Source: an uncultured Burkholderiales Genera incertae sedis bacterium
GTDB taxonomy: Bacteria; Pseudomonadota; Gammaproteobacteria; Burkholderiales; Eutrophovitaceae
Assembly (NCBI GenBank): GCA_905478365.1
Contig: CAJQIK010000150.1
Coordinates: forward strand, 1-36,764
Direction: 5' to 3'
Length of the DNA stretch: 36,764 bases
Each line of letters starts with the position of its first letter. The stretch's first letter is position 1. The notes under the pieces were generated by a model. It was given only the letters and a program-made list of their open reading frames with translations, was not told where the DNA came from and did not search any database. The position numbers and the translations under genes are program-made. Positions 28,200-36,764 of the stretch are shown here, piece after piece.

Positions 28200-28736
28200 T
28201 TAAAGGAGTTCCTCTAGGCGTTTCACGAGCTTCGCATTCATGGGATCCATAGACGCCGTGAAACTAAACGCTTGATCGCCATTACGAGAAATTAGATATT
28301 TGTGGAAATTCCACTGGGGTGCATCACCTGTCATTGTTTGTAACTCTTTGAAGATTGGATTTGTGTTTGGGCCGACTACATCCGTTTTCTCAATCATTGG
28401 GAAGCTCACCCCGTAGTTAAGTTTGCAGAAGTTTTGGATGTCCTCGTTCGACCCAGGCTCCTGGTTCCCAAAATTATTAGCTGGAAACCCGATGACGACA
28501 AAATCTTTTTCGCTGTATTTTTGGTACAACGCTTCTAGTGCTTCATACTGAGGAGTATTTCCACAGTAGCTGGCTGTGTTAACAGCAAGGATGACTTTGC
28601 CACGGTAGTTGCAAAAATCAACGGACTCGCCTGTTAGGTTATTTAATTTGGTGTTCAGTACTTTAGGGCAATCGTTTGACATGGCAGTTTGAGAGATTAA
28701 TAGGGTGAATACAAAAACAAAAATATTTTTGCGCAT
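28200..28736 (-). CDS. Exported glutathione peroxidase
   Basis: Signal peptide; NTASYCGNTPQYEALEALY, GFPANNFGNQEPGSNEDI, WNFHKYLISRNG. Confidence 0.92.
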   Translation of the reverse strand: MRKNIFVFVFTLLISQTAMSNDCPKVLNTKLNNLTGESVDFCNYRGKVILAVNTASYCGNTPQYEALEALYQKYSEKDFVVIGFPANNFGNQEPGSNEDIQNFCKLNYGVSFPMIEKTDVVGPNTNPIFKELQTMTGDAPQWNFHKYLISRNGDQAFSFTASMDPMNAKLVKRLEELL

Positions 28737-28803
28737 TGGAAAAAACTCCTTATATCGAATATCGTAGTCTAGTTCTTATAATAGTAATTCTGAGAGATAA
28801 CAT

Positions 28804-29991
28804 ATGGATGGACCTCTTAAAGATGTAAAGGTTCTTGAATTAGGCCAATTAATTGCGGGACCATTTTGTACGAGAGTAATGGCTGAATTTGGTGCGCAAG
28901 TCATCAAAGTCGAGTCGCCCAACGGGGGTGACCCACTTCGGAAGTGGCGGAAACTATACAAGGAAAAGTCGCTTTGGTGGTTGCTGCAGGCTAGAAACAA
29001 ACAATCCGTAACGATTAACTTAAAAGAAAAAGACGGTCAGGAAATCGTGCGACGTTTAGCGAAGGATGCGGATATTTTGGTAGAGAATTTTCGGCCTGGC
29101 GCTCTGGAGAAGTGGGGTTTAGGTTATGACTCACTTGCTAAAGAGAATTCTGGCTTGGTTATGGTTCGTCTATCAGGTTACGGCCAAACGGGTCCTTATA
29201 GGGATAGGCCCGGATTCGGCGCGATTGGGGAGGCCATGGGTGGGCTACGTCACGTCACAGGCTATCCTGATCGGCCGCCTGTAAGAGTAGGTATCAGTCT
29301 AGGTGATGCGGTGGCATCGCTTTATGGCGTCATCGGCGCGTTAATGGCTCTAAAGCAGCGCGAAGCCAGTGGAAAGGGGCAGGTGGTAGATGTTGCTCTG
29401 TACGAGGCTGTTTTTAGTTTAATGGAAAGCATGGTGCCTGAATTTGACTATTATGATTTTGTTCGTCAACGTACAGGTTCGTCGCTCCCAGGAATTGCGC
29501 CATCGAACTCATACTTGACCAAGGATGGGAAGTACGTGGTTATTGGCGCTAACGGCGATTCGATTTTCAAGAGAATGATGCTTGCTATTGATCGAAAAGA
29601 CCTAGCTGATGACCCTGATCTATCGCACAACGATGGACGTGCGGAGCGCAGTGATGAACTGGATTCTGTGATTGGTGCATGGTGCGCATCACATGATCTT
29701 CTTCACGTTTTGGATGTGCTCGAGAAGGCTGAGGTTCCCTCCGGGAAAATATATGATGTGGCAGATATTGTCTCTGATGTCCATTATCGCGCGAGACATA
29801 TGATCCAAGAGCATAGGTTATCAGAAGATGAAAGTTTACTGATTCCGGGGATTGTTCCAAAGTTATCGGATACTCCAGGTAAGACTAATTGGCTAGGGCC
29901 TGACCTCGGTGAGCATACAGATAATGTGTTGACCGCTGCAGGATATGAAGTAGAGGAAATTGAAGATTTTCGGCGTCGTAAGATAATTTAA
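28804..29991 (+). CDS. Class III CoA-transferase (CaiB/BaiF family)
   Basis: LKDVKVLELGQLIAGPFCTRVMAEFGAQVIKVE, NFRPGALEKWGLGYD, SGYGQTGPYRDRPGF. Confidence 0.94.
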   Translation: MDGPLKDVKVLELGQLIAGPFCTRVMAEFGAQVIKVESPNGGDPLRKWRKLYKEKSLWWLLQARNKQSVTINLKEKDGQEIVRRLAKDADILVENFRPGALEKWGLGYDSLAKENSGLVMVRLSGYGQTGPYRDRPGFGAIGEAMGGLRHVTGYPDRPPVRVGISLGDAVASLYGVIGALMALKQREASGKGQVVDVALYEAVFSLMESMVPEFDYYDFVRQRTGSSLPGIAPSNSYLTKDGKYVVIGANGDSIFKRMMLAIDRKDLADDPDLSHNDGRAERSDELDSVIGAWCASHDLLHVLDVLEKAEVPSGKIYDVADIVSDVHYRARHMIQEHRLSEDESLLIPGIVPKLSDTPGKTNWLGPDLGEHTDNVLTAAGYEVEEIEDFRRRKII

Positions 29992-30035
29992 AGTTACTCC
30001 GGTCGTTTTCCGCCAACTTTAAGAAGGAGTTGAAT

Positions 30036-31331
30036 TTGAGTATTAGCAAAGTATCTAGTTTGTTAAACGACGGCTATACAAAACGTCATCTTTGGGCGTG
30101 GTCAATGTATGATTTTGCTAATTCTGGTTATACGACGGTCGTTATTACGGCTATCTTTAATGCCTATTTCGTATCTGTTATCGCAGAAAACGTTGTTTGG
30201 GCAACTTTCTTATGGACATCAGTGCTCTCAATTTCTTACTTAATTGTAATGATTGTAGGGCCAATACTCGGTGCTTATATTGACGTTATCGGGTCGCGCA
30301 AAAAGGTATTGGTAATACTCACAATCGCTTGTGCGTCAAGTACCGTTTTTTTGTCAACTGCAGGTCGAGGAGACCTTTGGTTTGCCGCGTTACTGCTAGT
30401 GTTGTCGAATACCTTTTTTAGCCTTGGGGAAAATGTAATTGCATCTTATCTTCCTGATCTTGCGAAAAAAGAATCAGTTGGTCGTGTGTCCGGGATAGGG
30501 TGGGCAGTCGGGTATTTTGGCGGGATCCTTACGTTGGCGTTGTGTCTTGTTGTTATTTTTCAGTTGAAAGGGATGGGGTGGGAGGCTGAGCAATATGTAC
30601 CTATCACCTTAATTATCACAGGGCTACTTTTCCTTTTTGCCGCTTTACCCACGTTTCTCTTCCTGAGGGACTGTGAAGGTAAAAAGGTAACTAAAGTAAG
30701 TTTTTCATCAGTCAACAAAAGGTTCCTCGACACTCTTGCACAAGGTCGTCAGTTGACCGATCTACATCGTTTTTTATTAAGCACAGTTTTTTTTCAAGGA
30801 GGGGTCCAGGCAGTGATTGCCCTGGCTGCGATTTACGCCCAACAAGTAATCGGCTTTAACTTTACTGAAACCATATTATTGATCATGGTTGTTAATGTGA
30901 CAGCTGCTTTAGGGGCGTATATTTTTGGTCGTTTACATGACATGTTGGGTCACCGAAATTCACTAGTCATTATTTTGTGCGGATGGATTGGTACAACTAT
31001 ATTGGCATGGCTATCTGAAGACCGGTCAAGTTTTTGGTTTGCAGCAAATCTCGTGGGATTGTTGCTCGGAGCATGCCAATCGAACGCTCGTGCATTTGTC
31101 TCAGTTCTCACACCAGCAACTAGGCAGGCTGAATTCTTCGGCTTGTGGGGTCTCTCGGTTAAGTGTGCGTCAATTGTCGGGCCGCTCACTTATGGTGGCC
31201 TCACTTGGTTGACGGGAGGGGATCACCGAAATGCTATTTTGTCTCTTGTTGTGTTGTTCGTGATAGGCCTTGCGATATTGCTCACAGTCGATACCGAGCG
31301 AGGTATGCTGGCCGCAGACCGAAAGTATTAG
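30036..31331 (+). CDS. MFS transporter, UMF1/Atg22-like family
   Basis: WSMYDFANSGYTTVVITAIFNAYF N-terminus; multi-pass; SD AAGAAGGAG (30021-30029) favours TTG 30036 over TTG 30030. Confidence 0.85.
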   Translation: MSISKVSSLLNDGYTKRHLWAWSMYDFANSGYTTVVITAIFNAYFVSVIAENVVWATFLWTSVLSISYLIVMIVGPILGAYIDVIGSRKKVLVILTIACASSTVFLSTAGRGDLWFAALLLVLSNTFFSLGENVIASYLPDLAKKESVGRVSGIGWAVGYFGGILTLALCLVVIFQLKGMGWEAEQYVPITLIITGLLFLFAALPTFLFLRDCEGKKVTKVSFSSVNKRFLDTLAQGRQLTDLHRFLLSTVFFQGGVQAVIALAAIYAQQVIGFNFTETILLIMVVNVTAALGAYIFGRLHDMLGHRNSLVIILCGWIGTTILAWLSEDRSSFWFAANLVGLLLGACQSNARAFVSVLTPATRQAEFFGLWGLSVKCASIVGPLTYGGLTWLTGGDHRNAILSLVVLFVIGLAILLTVDTERGMLAADRKY

Positions 31332-31346
31332 GCGAAACTATCTGAA

Positions 31347-31949
31347 TCAGTTTTTGCTACGCCTGGCTGATTTGGGTCGAAAAGCCTTACAGAAATTCTC
31401 TCGACAATCAATATAAGGGCCCCCGATTAAATCGATACAGTATGGGACGGCGGCGAAAATACCGTGTGCTATTGCTTCTCCATTATCATTCCTCAAGCCC
31501 TCGAGCGTCTCTTTTATCGCTTTCGGTTGTCCGGGTAGATTGATTATGAGGCTTTGTTTTCTAATAACCGCCACTTGGCGAGAAAGAATCGCTGTGGCCA
31601 CAAAATTAAGACTGATCTGACGCATTTGTTCACCAAAACCTGGCATTATTTTGTCTGCGACCGCTAAAGTTGCTTCAGGGGTAACGTCTCGTGGCGAGGG
31701 TCCGGTACCACCAGTTGTTAGGATAAGGTCACATTCGGCCTGATCTACGATCTCTATCAAACTGGATTCAATCACCGCTTGCTCATCGGGTATTAGCTTT
31801 TCTACATATTCGATCGGATTGATTATGGCACTATTAAGCCACTGCCTTAAAGAGGGCAACCCTTCGTCTTTATAGACTCCGCTAGAAGCTCGGTCGCTAA
31901 TAGATACAAGTCCAATGCGTAATTTTTCTTCGCTCATGTTCACCTTCAA
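31347..31949 (-). CDS. mog: Molybdopterin adenylyltransferase (Mog)
   Basis: IGLVSISDRASSGVYKDEG, LILTTGGTGPSPRDVTPEAT, INLPGQPKAIKETL. Confidence 0.92.
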   Translation of the reverse strand: MKVNMSEEKLRIGLVSISDRASSGVYKDEGLPSLRQWLNSAIINPIEYVEKLIPDEQAVIESSLIEIVDQAECDLILTTGGTGPSPRDVTPEATLAVADKIMPGFGEQMRQISLNFVATAILSRQVAVIRKQSLIINLPGQPKAIKETLEGLRNDNGEAIAHGIFAAVPYCIDLIGGPYIDCRENFCKAFRPKSARRSKN

Positions 31950-32011
31950 CCATTGAGTAATTTAATGCTAAGTAAATTTATCAGAACTATAACAAATCGA
32001 AATACCAGGTT

Positions 32012-32500
32012 TCAGTCCTTTTTTTCTTCTATATAACGAGAAATGACTCTGAATAAGCTTCGGTAAGAACTTTTTGAAGAAGAGGTTGCTGGTCCGCGAC
32101 AGCTCGAAATCAGTTCCTTCAACTTAGTTGAGTCCGCTGTTTGGTAAATATCAATAAATTCTTTGTAGCTCTCATCGTTTTTTATCATTTTTTCGCGCCA
32201 GGATTCTGTCGCATGTAAGAGCTTCACCTCTTGTGCTGAAGGTTGCTTGAGCTGCTCTAATTGTTCTCGGATTGGATCTACCTCAATCTTTCGCATTATT
32301 TTTCCGATGAATTGTAACTGTCTTCTTTTAGCTCCATTTTGAGGAATGTTCTTTGCTTCTAGTACCTCATCTCTTAGGTAATCTGGGAGATCTAATTTTT
32401 TTAAAACATCTTTAGGAAGCTCAACAAGGGCTTTGCCGATGTTTTGCAGCTCTTCCATTTGTTTTTTTTGTTTTGTTTTGCTTGGCCGTGACGATTCCAT
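32012..32500 (-). CDS. darP: Ribosome-associated protein DarP/YjgA
   Basis: RPSKTKQKKQMEELQNIGKALVELP, RRQLQFIGKIMRK. Confidence 0.9.
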   Translation of the reverse strand: MESSRPSKTKQKKQMEELQNIGKALVELPKDVLKKLDLPDYLRDEVLEAKNIPQNGAKRRQLQFIGKIMRKIEVDPIREQLEQLKQPSAQEVKLLHATESWREKMIKNDESYKEFIDIYQTADSTKLKELISSCRGPATSSSKSSYRSLFRVISRYIEEKKD

Positions 32501-32616
32501 AAGTCTGATAGTAAATTGATGGTGGTGATATCATGGACTACTTAGCTCGTATTGAGAGTCCTACAGTTTTTAGCATTGTTAGTCAGTGCTAAGTTAATGG
32601 TGAGTAATTGAATATA

Positions 32617-33963
32617 ATGTCCCAAAAAGAATTCGCATATAGCATAGACCAATTCAAAGAAATTGCCCAACAAACCATACAAATGGCGAAAGGCCTGGGA
32701 GCGAGCTCTGTTGAGGTGGATCTCAACGAAGGGCTTGGCAGTGCCGTATCGGTGCGCAAGGGTGAAATTGAGAATTTAGAGTACAACCGAGATAAGGGTT
32801 TAGGTGTCACGGTTTATGTTGGGCATCGGAAGGGCTTTGCCAGCACTTCGGACCTCAGAGAAAGTGCTATCAAGCACACAGTCGAAGCGGCCGTAGCGAT
32901 CGCCCAATTGACTGCGGAGGATCCTTTCTCTGGATTAGCGGACCCCGACCAGTTGGCTAAAGAAATCACTGAGCTGGACCTTTATCATCCTTGGGATATA
33001 TCAATGGAGGAGTCAATCAGTCTTGCGCGCGAATGTGAGCAAGCAGCATTCGATGTCAGCTCGGAAATTAAAAACTCTGAGGGAGCAAGTGTCTCTCTTC
33101 AAGAGGGTCAATTCGTTTACGCTAATTCAAACGGTTTTATTCAAGGATATCCCAGCACTCGACATTACATTAGTTGCTCCGTCACTGCGGGTGAGGGGGA
33201 TCAAATGCAACGAGACGGATGGTGGAGCACTGCACGGTGTGCTGATGATATGGAGCCAGCCCTCGATATTGGAAAACAGGCGGGTCGCCGCGCGCTTGGT
33301 AAGGTGGGAGCAAAAAAAATTAGTACAAAAAAAATCCCAGTTGTCTTCGAAGCTCCAATTGCCTCGGGTATGTTGAGGCATTTTGTATCGGCTGTGAGTG
33401 GCGGAAACCTATATCGTCAACAATCTTTTCTCGAAGGTGCAATTGGAGAAAGTGTTTTTCCTGATTTTTTCTCAATTGAAGAGGATCCATTTGTGCTGCG
33501 TGGATTATCTAGCTCTGCTTTCGATAATGAGGGCGTACAAACTGAAAAACGCTCAATTGTTTCATCTGGGCGGCTAGAGGGTTTATTCTTGAGTACATAT
33601 TCTGCTAAAAAACTTGGTTTGGCCTCGACCGGAAACGCCGGTGGTGCTCACAATTTGTCCGTTCATGCTCGAGACCACACGCATGAATTTGGTGATTTAT
33701 TAAAAATGATGGACACAGGCTTCCTTGTTACCGACTTGCTTGGTCACGGAACGAATATGGTAACCGGAGATTATTCTCGTGGAGCATCTGGTTTTTGGGT
33801 GGAGAACGGAGAAATACTTCATCCAGTACAGGAAGTCACGGTAGCCGGAAACCTAAAAGATATGTTTAAAGCAATTCGAGGGGTTGGTAACGATCATTTA
33901 AATCGCTCTTCATTTAAAGTTGGCTCTTTACTGATTGATTCAATGACGGTCGGTGGTGATTAG
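32617..33963 (+). CDS. pmbA: TldE/PmbA metalloprotease subunit
   Basis: VRKGEIENLEYNRDKGLGVTVYVGHRKGFASTSD, STGNAGGAHNL, GHGTNMVTGDYSRGASGFWVENGE; ATG 32617 preferred over TTG 32608. Confidence 0.94.
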   Translation: MSQKEFAYSIDQFKEIAQQTIQMAKGLGASSVEVDLNEGLGSAVSVRKGEIENLEYNRDKGLGVTVYVGHRKGFASTSDLRESAIKHTVEAAVAIAQLTAEDPFSGLADPDQLAKEITELDLYHPWDISMEESISLARECEQAAFDVSSEIKNSEGASVSLQEGQFVYANSNGFIQGYPSTRHYISCSVTAGEGDQMQRDGWWSTARCADDMEPALDIGKQAGRRALGKVGAKKISTKKIPVVFEAPIASGMLRHFVSAVSGGNLYRQQSFLEGAIGESVFPDFFSIEEDPFVLRGLSSSAFDNEGVQTEKRSIVSSGRLEGLFLSTYSAKKLGLASTGNAGGAHNLSVHARDHTHEFGDLLKMMDTGFLVTDLLGHGTNMVTGDYSRGASGFWVENGEILHPVQEVTVAGNLKDMFKAIRGVGNDHLNRSSFKVGSLLIDSMTVGGD

Positions 33964-35245
33964 ACCAAGCGAAGATGCCTCGACTTTGAATCCCGAAGGG
34001 AACGGATATTCAATTTCTATGCGGCAAGCATTACTGGTGTTCCTGCCATTTGCCTGTGGATATTTCTTATCTTATTTGTTTCGTTCTGTTAATGCAGTTA
34101 TAGCACCAAACCTCATTTCAGAATTTGACTTGAGTGCCAGTCAGTTAGGGCTCTTAACGTCGGTTTATTTTTTAACGTTCGCATCATTACAAATCCCAAT
34201 CGGACTTTTTTTAGATAGATTTGGTCCAAGGCGTGTAAACGCGACTCTTTTAATTTTGGCCTCGATTGGTGCCTTGATATTTTCCAAAGCGGATGACTTC
34301 CAAACGCTCTTGCTGGGTCGTGCGTTTATAGGTTTTGGTGTGGCTGCTTGCCTTATGTCAAGTATCAAGATTTTTTCCCAATGGTTTCCAAAGGAAAAAC
34401 TCCCGGAGATGACAGGAAGGATTATGTTCGTCGGTGGGCTTGGTGCAATTTCTGCGACAGCACCAGTAGAGTTTATGCTGTCTTTTACCGGATGGAGAGA
34501 GTTGTTCGTTGCGTTGTTTTTTGCGACCGTTATTGCCTCAGCTATCATTTTCTTCTTTGCTCCTGATAAAAAAAATATCCATGATATCGGTTCGACTAAG
34601 GATCAATTACTTGGTGCGCTGAACGTATATAAAGCGCCAATATTTTGGCGTATAGCCTTAGGTTCCGTGCTGCCGCAAGCGTTTAATATGTCTGTTCAAG
34701 GATTATGGGCAGGGCCTTGGTTATCTGATGTGGCTGGATTAGAGCGATCCGGTGTTGCATTACACTTGTTTGCGTTGGGAATGGCCACGATGCTCGGGTT
34801 TCTTTTTTGGGGCGCATTTGCGACGCGCATGAGTCGCCGTGGTATCCAACCGATAGTGGTTCTTATCTGGGCTACCATTGCTTACATGGCTCTGCAGCTT
34901 CTCCTGGTCTTTGAGGTCACTCAGATGTCATGGGTGATATGGATCGGTTGGGGTTTGCTTGGTACATCTGGTAGCCTTGCATTCTCAATAATTTCCCATA
35001 GCTTTCCCGCCCATTTGACTGGGCGCGCTACGACCGCTTTGAACTTGTTGGCATTCCTGACTGCCTTCGCGTCTCAATGGCTATTCGGTATCATACTAAA
35101 TCAGTGGGATGCTTTGGATGGTGGTGGGTATGCTCCAGAGGGTTATGTTCAAGCATTTAGTATTTTTTTAGTGCTTCAGGTGTTAGGCTTCACTTGGATG
35201 TTTCGCGGATATTTAAAAGATCGACATGCTCAAAAAGCTTTATAA
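33953..35245 (+). CDS. MFS transporter
   Basis: FRSVNAVIAPNLISEFDLSASQLGLLTSVYFLTFASLQIPIGLFLDRFGPRRVN; GTG start overlapping pmbA by 11 bp. Confidence 0.88.
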   Translation: MVIRPSEDASTLNPEGNGYSISMRQALLVFLPFACGYFLSYLFRSVNAVIAPNLISEFDLSASQLGLLTSVYFLTFASLQIPIGLFLDRFGPRRVNATLLILASIGALIFSKADDFQTLLLGRAFIGFGVAACLMSSIKIFSQWFPKEKLPEMTGRIMFVGGLGAISATAPVEFMLSFTGWRELFVALFFATVIASAIIFFFAPDKKNIHDIGSTKDQLLGALNVYKAPIFWRIALGSVLPQAFNMSVQGLWAGPWLSDVAGLERSGVALHLFALGMATMLGFLFWGAFATRMSRRGIQPIVVLIWATIAYMALQLLLVFEVTQMSWVIWIGWGLLGTSGSLAFSIISHSFPAHLTGRATTALNLLAFLTAFASQWLFGIILNQWDALDGGGYAPEGYVQAFSIFLVLQVLGFTWMFRGYLKDRHAQKAL

Positions 35246-35258
35246 CGATCGTTAATAC

Positions 35259-36068
35259 ATGACAGAGAACACAAATAGTAAGTTACCGTTGTTGAAATTG
35301 ATATTCGGGGCAGCAATTTTTGCCTACGAGAAGCGCTTCGTGCTTGCTCGTTCACTTTGGCTGCCATTTGTGATTGGTATGTCCTTATCTTTTGCTGATT
35401 CATTCGGAGTTGATGTTGGCGGAGATCTTGGTGTTACCGAAGAGGGGGGTGAACTTAATCCTAATGCCAAGAGTTTCGGGCTGATGTATTTTGTTGTTAT
35501 TGCTATGTTTTTTATTACAATCATAGCTTCGGTTCGCGCGTATCGAGTGTTGTTAGAGTGTGATCTTGCTGAACGCTCGCCAATTTCATGGGGTTTATCT
35601 GAGACTAAATTCACGTTGGCTATGTTTTCCCTAGGGATGATTTTCATGTTTGTGTTAGCCATCTCAAGCACTATTCTCGTTAGTATTTTTAACGTGTTTG
35701 GAGATGTCGGTTTTTTTGCAATGCTCAACTTTTTACCACCGATTTATATCGCTGCGCGCTTGATACTCGTTTTCCCTGAGGTTAGTAGGAATCCCGATAT
35801 TGGCGTTTTCGAGGCTTTGAAATGGTCTTGGTTGGTGACCAAGGGAAATGGTTTAGTGTTAATGCTGCTTGCTGTAATTTTTCCCTTGGCGATTGCTCTT
35901 GGCATTAATTGGTTTAGCTCTACAGGATTGCCCCTAGCAGAGTTTATTGGTGCCGCACTGGTATGGTTAGTCCTGCCTTTTGAGGTGGCGCTGATTGCTC
36001 TGAGCTACTCAACGATACAAAAAATTCAGTCGATAGCTGTAGATGCTCCGGAGGACACTAACGACTAA
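35259..36068 (+). CDS. Multi-pass membrane protein of unknown function
   Basis: 269 aa with several hydrophobic segments; no family recognised. Confidence 0.7.
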   Translation: MTENTNSKLPLLKLIFGAAIFAYEKRFVLARSLWLPFVIGMSLSFADSFGVDVGGDLGVTEEGGELNPNAKSFGLMYFVVIAMFFITIIASVRAYRVLLECDLAERSPISWGLSETKFTLAMFSLGMIFMFVLAISSTILVSIFNVFGDVGFFAMLNFLPPIYIAARLILVFPEVSRNPDIGVFEALKWSWLVTKGNGLVLMLLAVIFPLAIALGINWFSSTGLPLAEFIGAALVWLVLPFEVALIALSYSTIQKIQSIAVDAPEDTND

Positions 36069-36081
36069 GTCCTGATTTAAC

Positions 36082-36603
36082 TTAACGTGCCGAGATGATT
36101 GGTAGGAGCTTGCTATGTGCATCAAGCAAAGTTTTTTCAGTGACGTCCCAATCAACGCAGGCATCGGTAATAGAAACGCCATATTCCATTTGGCTTAAGT
36201 CTTCGAGAAGTTTTTGGTTCCCGGGACCTATGTTGCTCTCAAGCATCATGCCTGTAATGGATTTGTTTCCATCAACTACTTGATTGACGCAATCGTTAAA
36301 AACGAGTGGCTGTAAGTTGTGATCTTTATTCGAGTTGGCATGACTACAATCAACAATGATATTGGACGGTAACTTCGCTTCTTTAAGTTCTTTTTCGACT
36401 AACGAAATAGAGACCGAGTCATAGTTTGGACCATTTGATCCTCCGCGTAGCACAATGTGTCCATATCGATTGCCTTTGGTATGCGTAATCGCTACTTGGC
36501 CGTCGCTGTTAATACCCAAAAAACTGTGTGGATTAGAAACTGAGTGAAGTGCATTAACTGCTACTGAAAGACCGCCATCAGTCCCGTTTTTAAATAAACC
36601 CAA
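36082..36603 (-). pseudogene. C-terminal half of class-I DAHP synthase (5' part absent)
   Basis: FKNGTDGG.., HIVLRGGSNGPNYD, IIVDCSHANSNKDH, GMMLESNIGPGNQ, YGVSITDACVDW. In-frame TGA at 36606-36604 precedes the TTG; the first ~half of the enzyme is missing. Confidence 0.85.
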
Positions 36604-36764
36604 TCAATTATTATTCACTTATTTTCATTTTGCTTCTAGCGAGACACTTACAAAAGCAATGATTAAGTCCGGTGCAGTTTGTTTAGCTTATGAAACAGTT
36701 GAAGATAATGGAACTTTACCGCTACTAATTCCTATGTCTGAAGTTGCTGGTAGAATGGCTACTC
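36596..36764 (+). CDS. Internal fragment of alanine dehydrogenase, open to the window end
   Basis: + strand frame from 36596 reads [56 protein letters not shown], matching the Ald pattern [29 protein letters not shown]. Confidence 0.85.

Noticed and set aside
28200-28736. Unusual catalytic motif in glutathione peroxidase (NTASYCGNT)
   Set aside because: It still fits the standard ASxCGxT Cys-GPx motif; ordinary.
34165-34548. 127-aa minus-strand ORF inside the MFS transporter, and similar antisense ORFs (35324..35728, 33023..33376, 4026..4340, 9315..9620)
   Set aside because: All lie opposite or out of frame within confident coding genes, with no SD or family match.

Overview
The window reads as an ordinary chromosomal segment of a proteobacterium. 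The gene order (rpsT/murJ next to arg genes, ribF-ileS-lspA-ispH, mog-darP-pmbA) looks betaproteobacterial, probably a streamlined marine or environmental lineage. Main blocks: (1) a minus-strand argD-argF-(MORN protein)-argG operon ending in a proteasome/HslV-type Ntn-hydrolase that resembles the 'beta-proteobacteria proteasome homolog' (BPH). (2) rpsT, murJ, cysB-like, ribF-ileS-lspA-ispH, a Fur/Irr-like regulator, an enoyl-CoA hydratase and tRNA-Thr(CGT). (3) An accessory block centred on a minus-strand arsenosugar-type cluster: ArsS-like radical SAM protein, TVP38-flavoprotein fusion, DUF547 protein, two TIGR04283/TIGR04282-like glycosyltransferases and a SelD-N-terminal-like FAD oxidoreductase. 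No arsM is visible, and a START-like protein plus a large uncharacterised lipoprotein are encoded divergently. (4) A D-aminoacylase-like amidohydrolase, GPx, CoA transferase, MFS transporters, mog, darP and pmbA. (5) A 3'-terminal anomaly where the C-terminal half of a DAHP synthase abuts an alanine dehydrogenase fragment at about 36.6 kb, probably a chimeric contig end. I saw no CRISPR array, transposase or prophage. Family assignments come from motif and sequence recognition without database searches.
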